Below, piece by piece: positions 46,264 to 52,918 of a stretch of DNA of 64,000 bases. A program made the translations under genes and the position numbers. The DNA lies in contig OY764147.1 in assembly GCA_963668115.1 (NCBI GenBank), forward strand, positions 372,001-436,000, given 5' to 3'. The stretch is from Plut-88900 sp963668115 (GTDB taxonomy: Bacteria; Chloroflexota; Dehalococcoidia; Plut-88900). The notes below the pieces were generated by a model, which was not told the origin of the DNA, searched no databases, and saw nothing but the letters and a program-made list of their open reading frames with translations. The number at the start of each line of letters is the position of its first letter. Position 1 is the stretch's first letter.

Positions 46264-47267
46264 TTGTAGCTCCCGGCGAGCCTGATTTTTTCGTCTATGA
46301 ACCGGATGAGCATTTCGACGCCGCAGCGCTGGCCGGTCTTGACGAGGCTCATGGTTTCGATGAGGGGGTTGAGGCCGCAGAGGCTGATGCCGCCGACCGG
46401 GCCACGGGCCAGGAGGGGCATGGCCTCGAAGAGGTCGACGTTGCGGAGTCCGTCGAAGCGGGGGGTTCCGGTCATGGCGACGTAACCGCCGTCCATAACG
46501 TCGATGTCGATGCCTACGAAGACGGCGGAGCAGTTGTGGGAGGCGCGGTGAAGGGCCTCGGAGATAACGTCGGGGATGCCTCGGGTGCGGACTTGTTCGG
46601 CGGTTATGACGGTCGAAGGGAGGCGTTCGGCCATTTGCCACTGTTCAAGGGGGACGTAGCCGTTGGCGCCGATGAAGACCATGTTCTCGGGGCAGACGGT
46701 CTCGGAGTCGAGGAGGCGTCTGGCTGTGGCGCCGCGCCATACGTCACCCCAGACCGGGTCACGGGCGCCGAGGTCTAATCGGCTGGAAAACTGGATGTAG
46801 CCGACGGAGCCTTCGCCGGACTCGCGCAGGGCCTGCAGGCAGCCCTGTACTAGGGGGTAGGTGATGAAATGGTCACCGCCGAGGGCGACGGGGGTTGCGC
46901 CCCGGGAGGCAATGTCATGCGCGGTATTTCGGAGGGTAGAGGACATGATGTCCCAGTCGACGTGGGAGACGGGGAGGTCTCCGAGGTCACGGACAAGGTT
47001 GCGGACGACGTTGGTGTCGGTGGTGAGCCGGGAGTTGATCTCGACGAGGGTGGCGTCCCGGGCGGTCATCATCTGGAAGTAGGTGGAGGTCTCCCGGTAA
47101 GCCCTGGGGGCGACGCGGGGGCCGATCTGGTCGGGGCTGGAGACGTCGTAGGGTACGCCGAAGACGCCGAACATGCCGGGGGAGAGTTCGTCGATGACGC
47201 CTGTGGGCGCACCGATGAAGGTCATCAGGCCGCCGGTCTTGGGTATGGGGCCTCGGCGGATGGGCAT
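46260..47267 (-). CDS. Ureohydrolase-fold protein missing two metal ligands (paralogue B)
   Basis: A 335-residue member of the same family. GGDH (His133) and the late IDIDVMD (Asp254, Asp256) are kept, but the central DxHxD motif reads SSRLD (161-165): Asp is Ser161 and His is Arg163. A normal binuclear Mn site is therefore not possible. It shares with paralogue D the segments YIQFSSRLDLG and DPVWGDVWRGATARR, so this variant is conserved and not a recent decay. The start ATG 47267 is 1 nt after the stop of the upstream membrane protein. Likely a partner subunit of A. Confidence 0.88.
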   Translation of the reverse strand: MPIRRGPIPKTGGLMTFIGAPTGVIDELSPGMFGVFGVPYDVSSPDQIGPRVAPRAYRETSTYFQMMTARDATLVEINSRLTTDTNVVRNLVRDLGDLPVSHVDWDIMSSTLRNTAHDIASRGATPVALGGDHFITYPLVQGCLQALRESGEGSVGYIQFSSRLDLGARDPVWGDVWRGATARRLLDSETVCPENMVFIGANGYVPLEQWQMAERLPSTVITAEQVRTRGIPDVISEALHRASHNCSAVFVGIDIDVMDGGYVAMTGTPRFDGLRNVDLFEAMPLLARGPVGGISLCGLNPLIETMSLVKTGQRCGVEMLIRFIDEKIRLAGSYK

Positions 47268-47268
47268 A

Positions 47269-47661
47269 TCAGATGCCTGCTTCCCTAGAAGAGTCAACAA
47301 GGGTGCCACTTGCAGTGTCGGGCTTGGGCTCTCGCTTTCGTGCTTTGCCGCCTATTTTGACGGCTTTGGCAAAGGCAGATGTCAGAGAAACTACGAGTGC
47401 GTACAGCAAGTCTGTGAAGGACTTAAAGAGCATCACCAGAATAGTTATCAGAAAAGCCACGATAGTAACAGCGAGGGACGCGAACAAGAGGTAGTCACCC
47501 AAGGTGTAGGGGAGTGAACGATAAACATCCGTTGTACCCGGCACCAATTCGAGCCTGTCAATCCTCAGGGCGACAGTTATAGCCAATATGACGTTCAGGA
47601 CAACTATGAAGCCAAGAACCAGAAATAAGATATTCCAGCTAACGAACTGTGGTCGGGCCAA
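47269..47661 (-). CDS. Small two-helix membrane protein
   Basis: A 130-residue protein with two long hydrophobic helices (about 9-33 and 55-80), a short polar loop (RIDRLELVPGTTDVYRSLPY) and a basic C-terminal tail (GGKARKREPK). I do not recognise a family. The TTG start has GAGGAG at 7 nt. It lies inside the ureohydrolase operon, between C and B, with only 1 nt to B. A membrane anchor or transport-linked partner for the ureohydrolases is possible, but this is inference. Confidence 0.7.
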   Translation of the reverse strand: MARPQFVSWNILFLVLGFIVVLNVILAITVALRIDRLELVPGTTDVYRSLPYTLGDYLLFASLAVTIVAFLITILVMLFKSFTDLLYALVVSLTSAFAKAVKIGGKARKREPKPDTASGTLVDSSREAGI

Positions 47662-47730
47662 GGGGTAACTCCTCTTCTGAATGTCCTTTAGACTTTCCGC
47701 TCACCAGGGGCCGGGAATTGAAGCGAATTA

Positions 47731-47943
47731 TCAGGTCTTTCGCCAAATCAGCTTGAAGAATTTGAGGGCCATAAGCAGGACGGTAAGGAAGAATGCGAGC
47801 ATGGAGAGAACGGAGAGGAGCAGCAGCGAGACGCCGACGCTGTCGTGGAGCAGGACGTGGAGAATCCAGAGGACGATACTGGCGACCAGGAATAAGACCA
47901 GGGCTGCGAGGAGCTTGGGCCAGGTGATGACGCTCGGCTTCAT
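47731..47943 (-). CDS. Very small two-helix membrane protein
   Basis: A 70-residue protein, almost all hydrophobic: helices about 8-30 and 34-60, ending in the basic KFFKLIWRKT. No family recognised. It starts 18 nt after the stop of ureohydrolase C and is followed by the 130-residue membrane protein; the two might form a small membrane complex. SD is weak, so expression depends on the operon context. Confidence 0.6.
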   Translation of the reverse strand: MKPSVITWPKLLAALVLFLVASIVLWILHVLLHDSVGVSLLLLSVLSMLAFFLTVLLMALKFFKLIWRKT

Positions 47944-47961
47944 ATCGACTCACGGGTGATC

Positions 47962-48933
47962 TCAATAGACCTCGAAGATTTTGGGGGTGATGAGCTTGAT
48001 GAGGGCCTCGGCGGCGAAGCGGGGGGTACGGCTGCCGGGGTCGAGGGGTGGGGAGGTCTCGACGAGGTCCATGGATCCGATGGGGAACTGGGACAGGGGC
48101 CCGAGGATGCGGAAGAGGGTGGAGGCGGTCATGGCGCCCATAGTGACAGAGCCGGTGCCATCGGAGAATCCGGCGTCTATGACATCGATGTCGAAGCTCA
48201 TGTAGATGGTGTCGCAGCCGCGGAGGGCAAGCTCGCCGGCGCGGTAGCCGACGGTCTCGGGGCCCATTTCCTCTACGTCCTCGCTGGTGAAGATAGTGCC
48301 GCCGTATCGGCGGATAAGCTCGACCTGGTCGAGGTAGCAGGGGCCCTGGATGCCGATGAAGACGAAGTTGGCGGGTTCCATGGCGTCGAGCTCGGAGATG
48401 CGTCGGGCGTTGGTGCCGTTCATGTACTTGCCGTAGGGGCCGTAGGAGTCGGCGAAGTCCAGGTGGCCGTCGATGTGGATGTAGCCGACGCGGGCGTTGG
48501 GGCGGAGGCGGCCCAGGGCCCGGGTGTAGCCGAGGCAGGAAGGATAGCCCACGTAGTGGTCGCCGCCGAGGCAAACCGAGAAGCCGCCCCGCATCACCAC
48601 CTCTGAAACACCACCGGCGATGCCCTCGGTGGCTTTCATCACGTCGGAGGGGTAGGAGTTGAAGTCTCCTACGTCGACGAGGGGGAAGTCGTCGGGGCGG
48701 ATGAGGGTGCGGCCGGTGGAGATGTCGATCAGGCCGTCGGGGGAGTGGTCGAATTTTTGGGAGACGTGGAGGGAGTGGCGGCGGATGCCTCGGGGGCCGT
48801 AGCGTTCGCCGAAGCGGTCCCGGAGGCTGTGGGGAGCGCCACTTATGACGGTCATGCCGGGCTGCACGTCGGAGAGGCCGACGAGGGGGGCGCCCATGAA
48901 AGTCGGGGCTGAGGTGTGTGCGTAGTCTGTCAT
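47962..48933 (-). CDS. Ureohydrolase (agmatinase/arginase family), complete metal site (paralogue C)
   Basis: A 323-residue ureohydrolase with all ligands: GGDH (His126), DGHLD (Asp155, His157, Asp159) and SFDIDVID (Asp248, Asp250). It is closely similar to A through SDVMK.TEGIAGGV and CLGGDHYVGYPSCLGYTRA, so A and C are duplicates. The N-terminal region lacks the extended loop of hexameric agmatinases that I can recognise. It starts 6 nt after the stop of D, its presumed inactive partner. Confidence 0.9.
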   Translation of the reverse strand: MTDYAHTSAPTFMGAPLVGLSDVQPGMTVISGAPHSLRDRFGERYGPRGIRRHSLHVSQKFDHSPDGLIDISTGRTLIRPDDFPLVDVGDFNSYPSDVMKATEGIAGGVSEVVMRGGFSVCLGGDHYVGYPSCLGYTRALGRLRPNARVGYIHIDGHLDFADSYGPYGKYMNGTNARRISELDAMEPANFVFIGIQGPCYLDQVELIRRYGGTIFTSEDVEEMGPETVGYRAGELALRGCDTIYMSFDIDVIDAGFSDGTGSVTMGAMTASTLFRILGPLSQFPIGSMDLVETSPPLDPGSRTPRFAAEALIKLITPKIFEVY

Positions 48934-48939
48934 TGAATT

Positions 48940-49923
48940 CTAGGGATAGGCGAGGGCGTCTCCGGCGAGGAAACGGATAATGATCCAGGCCCCGAGTCGG
49001 GGGCCGGTAGCGGATACCATGTTGACGGTCGGGTTCATGCCGACGAGGTCAAGGGCCCCGGCTTTCTTTCGGCGAAGGATGTCGACGGCCTTGAGAAGCT
49101 CGACGTTGGTGAGGCCATCGAAGCAGGGGTCTGCGGTGGCGGCGACGATGCCGCCGTCCATCACGTCGAAGTCGATGCTGACGTAGACGGACTCGCAGCC
49201 GTCACCGGCGGTGGACATAGCCTCTTCGATGACGGGTTGGAGGCCCTGTTGCCGGATGTCGGCGAGGGTGAAGACGGCAAGGTTGTTGTCTCGGGCGTAG
49301 TCCCATTCCTCCCGGCGGACGTAGCCGTTAACGCCGACCCAGACCATGTTCTTCGGGGAAAGGGCGCTGGAGTCCAGGATGCGCCGGGCGGTAGCGCCTC
49401 GCCAGACGTCTCCCCAGACGGGGTCGCTGGTACCGAGGTCAAGGCGGCTGGAGAACTGGATATAGCCGATGCTGCGGCCCGAGCGTTCTCGGACGGCGTC
49501 GGCGTAGCCGAGGCAGAGGGGGTAGGAGATGAAATGGTCGCCGCCGAGGACGACGGGGGTTGCGCCTGTTGCCGTGACCTCGTGCATGGAGCGACGGAGT
49601 TCCTTTTCGGTGCGGGGCCAGTCGAGGGGGTAGGCGTTAAAGTCGCCGAGGTCGAGGATCTGGGAGCGTCGGGCGCCGCTCATGCGGTCTCCGGTGGTTA
49701 TTTCGACGAGGTCGTTGCGGGAGAAGGCGCCGGCGTAGTAGGAGGCGCTGTCGCGTATGGCGCGGGCTCCGAACCGGGAGCCGATGCGGGAAGTGCAGGA
49801 GAGGTCGTAGGAGACGCCGCAGATGGCGACCATGCCATCCCTGAGGTGCTCAAGGTCGCCGCGGGGCAGGTCCATGAATGTGGTGATGCCCGGGGTGGAT
49901 ACGGGTGGGGATTGCGTTGTCAT
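48940..49923 (-). CDS. Ureohydrolase-fold protein missing two metal ligands (paralogue D)
   Basis: A 327-residue paralogue of B. His130 in GGDH and Asp251/Asp253 in SIDFDVMD are kept, but the middle motif is SSRLD (158-162), with Ser158 for Asp and Arg160 for His. It starts 14 nt after the stop of E and ends 6 nt before C. The same two substitutions in B and D argue for selection to keep an inactive, structural or regulatory fold. Confidence 0.88.
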   Translation of the reverse strand: MTTQSPPVSTPGITTFMDLPRGDLEHLRDGMVAICGVSYDLSCTSRIGSRFGARAIRDSASYYAGAFSRNDLVEITTGDRMSGARRSQILDLGDFNAYPLDWPRTEKELRRSMHEVTATGATPVVLGGDHFISYPLCLGYADAVRERSGRSIGYIQFSSRLDLGTSDPVWGDVWRGATARRILDSSALSPKNMVWVGVNGYVRREEWDYARDNNLAVFTLADIRQQGLQPVIEEAMSTAGDGCESVYVSIDFDVMDGGIVAATADPCFDGLTNVELLKAVDILRRKKAGALDLVGMNPTVNMVSATGPRLGAWIIIRFLAGDALAYP

Positions 49924-49937
49924 AGGGGTGTCGGGGG

Positions 49938-50918
49938 TCAGGCGCCGAAGACTCGTGGTGCTATGAGTTCGATTATTGCTTGTGCGGCGAGGCGCTCTGA
50001 GCGGCCACGGACGTCGAGGCCCGGGGCGACCTCAACCACGTCAAGGGCGGCGATCCTGGAGGAAGCGGACAGGGCGCGCATGAGGTTCAACAGGTCTCGG
50101 GGGACGACTCCGCCGACTACGATGTCGGCGGTGCCGGAGGCGTAGCCGGAATCCACGACGCCGATGTCAAGGCTGACGTATATGGCGTCACAGCCGTCGC
50201 CGGCGAGTTCCAGGGCGCGGCGGGCGGATGCCTCGGGGCCGTGGTCTTTTAGGGCGTCGGCGGTGATGACGGTCACGCCGTGATCTCGGGCGTAGTCCCA
50301 TTCACGGTAGGGTATGTAGCCCTGGACTCCGATGCAGACTGCGTTCCTAGCCTGTACGTGATCGGCGTCCAGGATGCGGCGGAGGGAAGCGCCGGTCCAG
50401 TCGGGGCCGTGGGGGGAGTCGGGGTCGGCGAGGGAAAGCTGGCCGGAGATGCGGATGAGGCCGACGTTTTGGCCTACACCTTCGGCAAGGCCGCCGACGA
50501 GGGGGAATGTGATGAATCGGTCGCCGCCTAGGGCGACGGGGAATCCGCCTGACTTCGAGATTCGTGAGAAGGCGTCGGTGCAGGCGTCCATAGCGCCCTG
50601 CAGGTCCAGCGGCGAGGATTGGAGGTCGCCGAGATCAACCAGGGCGGAGGGGCGGGGGGTGTTGAGGACCCGGCCGGAGATTACGTCTACAAGGGCGCCT
50701 GATTCGGAGGCCTGGAGGTCATAAATGAAGTCGGCGCTGGCTTCCCGGATGGACCTAGGGCCCTGGCGGACGCCCTGCCGGGAGGTGGATGCGCCGTCGT
50801 GGGGGATGCCGAGGACGGCGACTGTGCCTTGGCGGATGTCGTCGAATGCGGCTCTCGGGGCACGGGCGAAGGAGTTGATGCCGGCGAAGGAGGGGAGAAG
50901 GTCTCGCTGGTAGGGCAC
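49938..50918 (-). CDS. Ureohydrolase-fold pseudoenzyme with nearly all metal ligands lost (paralogue E)
   Basis: A 326-residue protein that follows the family fold from end to end (VLGIPHDGASTSRQGVRQGP, VDLGDLQ, IYVSLDIGVVD) but lacks the metal site. GGDH is GGDR (Arg134), DxHxD is SGQLS (Ser158, Gln160, Ser162), and the last pair is Asp251/Gly253. Catalysis of the usual kind is excluded. It is the first gene of the operon, with GTG start, AAAGGAGG 5 nt upstream and an extended -10 promoter just before. A regulatory or scaffold role is likely. Confidence 0.87.
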   Translation of the reverse strand: MPYQRDLLPSFAGINSFARAPRAAFDDIRQGTVAVLGIPHDGASTSRQGVRQGPRSIREASADFIYDLQASESGALVDVISGRVLNTPRPSALVDLGDLQSSPLDLQGAMDACTDAFSRISKSGGFPVALGGDRFITFPLVGGLAEGVGQNVGLIRISGQLSLADPDSPHGPDWTGASLRRILDADHVQARNAVCIGVQGYIPYREWDYARDHGVTVITADALKDHGPEASARRALELAGDGCDAIYVSLDIGVVDSGYASGTADIVVGGVVPRDLLNLMRALSASSRIAALDVVEVAPGLDVRGRSERLAAQAIIELIAPRVFGA

Positions 50919-50942
50919 TGGGGCCTCCTTTCAGGGGGTTGG

Positions 50943-50951
50943 ATTATAGCA
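50943..50951 (-). promoter_or_regulatory. Extended -10 promoter of the ureohydrolase operon
   Basis: On the minus strand the sequence reads TGCTATAAT (50951 to 50943), a consensus -10 with the TGn extension. No good -35 is seen, which extended -10 promoters tolerate. The start codon of gene E is about 25 nt downstream. Confidence 0.65.
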
Positions 50952-51001
50952 TGGGGGAGGGGAAGTGTTTGATTGTTTAAGGGGTGGGGGGAGGGAAGAA
51001 C

Positions 51002-51040
51002 AGAGGCCCACATGCGTGCAAATCACCCACGTGGGCCTCT
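51002..51040. terminator. Hairpin, candidate terminator
   Basis: AGAGGCCCAC (51002-51011) pairs perfectly with GTGGGCCTCT (51031-51040). On the minus strand it is followed by GTTCTTCCC. It lies between the lipoprotein gene and the ureohydrolase operon promoter, so it would insulate that promoter from upstream transcription. Confidence 0.55.
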
Positions 51041-51083
51041 AGTTTCGGGTGGGGGGGAGGTGCATTGCTAGGATATAGGGGAT

Positions 51084-51225
51084 TATTCAGGAGGGATGGA
51101 TTCCTGCCTCCGCAGGAATGACGGCATAAGGTGGGTGGGGATGATGTGGGATGAGTGTGGGTTTGCGCGGCAGATTCACGCCCGAGGCGCATATTCGACC
51201 TGCCTCCACAGGAATGACGGTGTAA
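51084..51225. repeat. Dispersed hairpin repeats in a gene-free stretch
   Basis: The gap 50952-51314 has no gene. It contains the unit GGATTCCTGCCTCCGCAGGA (hairpin ATTCCTGC/GCAGGAAT near 51100-51119) and a decayed copy near 51200 (CCTGCCTCCACAGGAATGAC). The same unit stands at 45080. Confidence 0.8.
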
Positions 51226-51314
51226 AGGGCGGGAATGGTGGAGAGGGGGTGGGCTTAGGGAGGGGTGCTGGAGATTCCTCGCGGGGCATTGGAATGGGAA
51301 AGAGAGGGTGGGGG

Positions 51315-52748
51315 TTAGTCTATGATGAGGTAGCGGCGGAACTGGTCCATGGTCATGTCTTCTCTGAGGTAGGGGTGGGTGTAGAGTTTGAGGAGCTCCA
51401 CTTCCTTGGATGTGAGGGTGTGGGTCTGGGAGGGGTCGGGGGGCCGGACGCTCATGAGGTAGTTGCCTTCGGGGAGGTGGCCCATGGGGAGGAGGGCGTG
51501 GAGAAGCTCGTGCTTGAGGACCTGGCCGAAGAACTCGGGGGGAGCGGATATGTAGATGGTGGAGAATCTCCGGTCTTCGCTCTCGGTGTAGATGTTGCAG
51601 CCATAGCGTTCGGGGCAATTTTCGGCGGGAGACTGGACGCCGAGGTGAAGGAAGAGGTTGGCTTCCCGGGAGGACTGGGCCCGAGAGACGCGGACCTTGA
51701 GCTTCTCCTCTATCCAGGGGATGTAGGTGGTGCGGAATTCATCCGCGAGGGACTCGCCCTCTTCGATGTAGTAGAGGACCTGTTGGGGGAGCCACTTTAC
51801 GTGCCTGTCGAGGAAGGTGAAGCGTCCTGCGCAAGATATGTCGCTAGAGTGCCGGATGTCGGCGCTTTGGATGAAGCAGTCCCAGATGTCGCTTTCGACT
51901 TTCATTCTTTCTGCATGGGGGACTATGTGGTAGGTTACGACCTTGAGGCCGCATTCCGATCCCTGGTCGCTCAAGGACAGGGAGATGGCATCCAGGTCTT
52001 CTCCCGAAAGCTCGGGGTATTCTTCAAGGGAGGCGTAGCAGCCGACGAGGAGATCCTCCTGGACGGAGATGAAAGAGTCGTCGTCTTCAATGGCCAGGAC
52101 GAAGGGGTCGAGGCCGAGACTCTGGCGTTGGAGGTTGAACCTCTCGAAAGCCTCCTGGGGGATGGTGGTAGGGTCGGGGGTAGGGGAAGGTTCGGGCGTG
52201 GGTTCAGTTGTAGGTTCGGGGGTGGGTCCTGCGGTCGGGGCTGTGCGGTAGGTAACGACCCTGAGGCCACATTCTGAGCCTTCGGAGCTCAAGGACAGGC
52301 TGATGGCGTCGATATCTTCCTGCAAAAGCTCTTCGTATTCTTCCACGGAGGCCTGGCAGCCGACAACGAATTCCTGGACGGGTGCAAAGGAGTCGTCGCC
52401 TGGGACGGCCAACGCGAAAGGCGCAAGGCCGAGGGTCTGACGTTGGAGGTTGAACCTAGTGAAGGCGGCCTGGGAAGGGTCGGTGGGTTCGGATACAGCG
52501 GTAGGCTCCGCAGTGGGTCCGGTAGCGGGTTCCGGCTCGGGAGTGGGGACGGGGGAGGGAGACGGGGGGATGGTTTGCGCGGGCGTGGGCGGGGCGGCGG
52601 TCTCGGATGGGGGCTGGGACGTGGGGGTGGGGTCGGCGGTCGGGGCGGGAGGGGGTGTAGAGACGGGGTCGGCGCTACTGCATGCGCTTGCCAGGACAAG
52701 GGCCACAACTGCGAGGGCGGCTATGCCAACCAACTTTGTCCTGGGCAC
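51315..52748 (-). CDS. Lipoprotein with duplicated CAP-like segments and a C-terminal HExxH metalloprotease domain
   Basis: A 477-residue exported lipoprotein (lipobox LASAC, Cys near 23) with a Pro/Thr-rich linker to about 90. Two copies of a 75-residue unit follow (about 93-168 and 183-258), each starting F.RFNLQRQ.LGL.PF and ending SECGL.VVTY; the opening recalls the first helix of CAP/SCP domains. A Pro/Thr-rich spacer separates them. The C-terminal part has HELLHALLPMGH (near 413), a zinc-protease motif with a third His seven residues on, and YLMS, which could be the Met-turn. GTG start. Target unknown; probably acts at the cell surface. Confidence 0.7.
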   Translation of the reverse strand: MPRTKLVGIAALAVVALVLASACSSADPVSTPPPAPTADPTPTSQPPSETAAPPTPAQTIPPSPSPVPTPEPEPATGPTAEPTAVSEPTDPSQAAFTRFNLQRQTLGLAPFALAVPGDDSFAPVQEFVVGCQASVEEYEELLQEDIDAISLSLSSEGSECGLRVVTYRTAPTAGPTPEPTTEPTPEPSPTPDPTTIPQEAFERFNLQRQSLGLDPFVLAIEDDDSFISVQEDLLVGCYASLEEYPELSGEDLDAISLSLSDQGSECGLKVVTYHIVPHAERMKVESDIWDCFIQSADIRHSSDISCAGRFTFLDRHVKWLPQQVLYYIEEGESLADEFRTTYIPWIEEKLKVRVSRAQSSREANLFLHLGVQSPAENCPERYGCNIYTESEDRRFSTIYISAPPEFFGQVLKHELLHALLPMGHLPEGNYLMSVRPPDPSQTHTLTSKEVELLKLYTHPYLREDMTMDQFRRYLIID

Positions 52749-52820
52749 TCCGTGTCTCCCGACGGCGAATGTCGATTGAAATCTGGATTAGTATAAGGCA
52801 TTACGGGGAGTCGGGTTCCG

Positions 52821-52849
52821 TTGACTGGGGTAGGGGGTTTGCCTACACT
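52821..52849 (+). promoter_or_regulatory. Sigma70-like promoter of alaS
   Basis: TTGACT (52821-52826) and TACACT (52844-52849) are 17 bp apart. The leader to the TTG start at 52919 would be about 63 nt, too short for a T-box. Confidence 0.65.
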
Positions 52850-52918
52850 ACAATCTTGAAACAGTCCAAAAGGGCGCGGGTGGAGGCAGATGGGAGTCGG
52901 GCAGGAGAAAGGGGAGAC

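Noticed and set aside
47639..48574. 311-residue Arg/Pro/His-rich minus-strand frame
   Set aside because: It is an out-of-frame reading of ureohydrolase C and the small membrane protein genes, both of which have real family or helix features.
52780..52800. Promoter for the lipoprotein gene on the minus strand (TATACT at 52795-52790)
   Set aside because: No -35 or TGn extension fits, so I did not list it.
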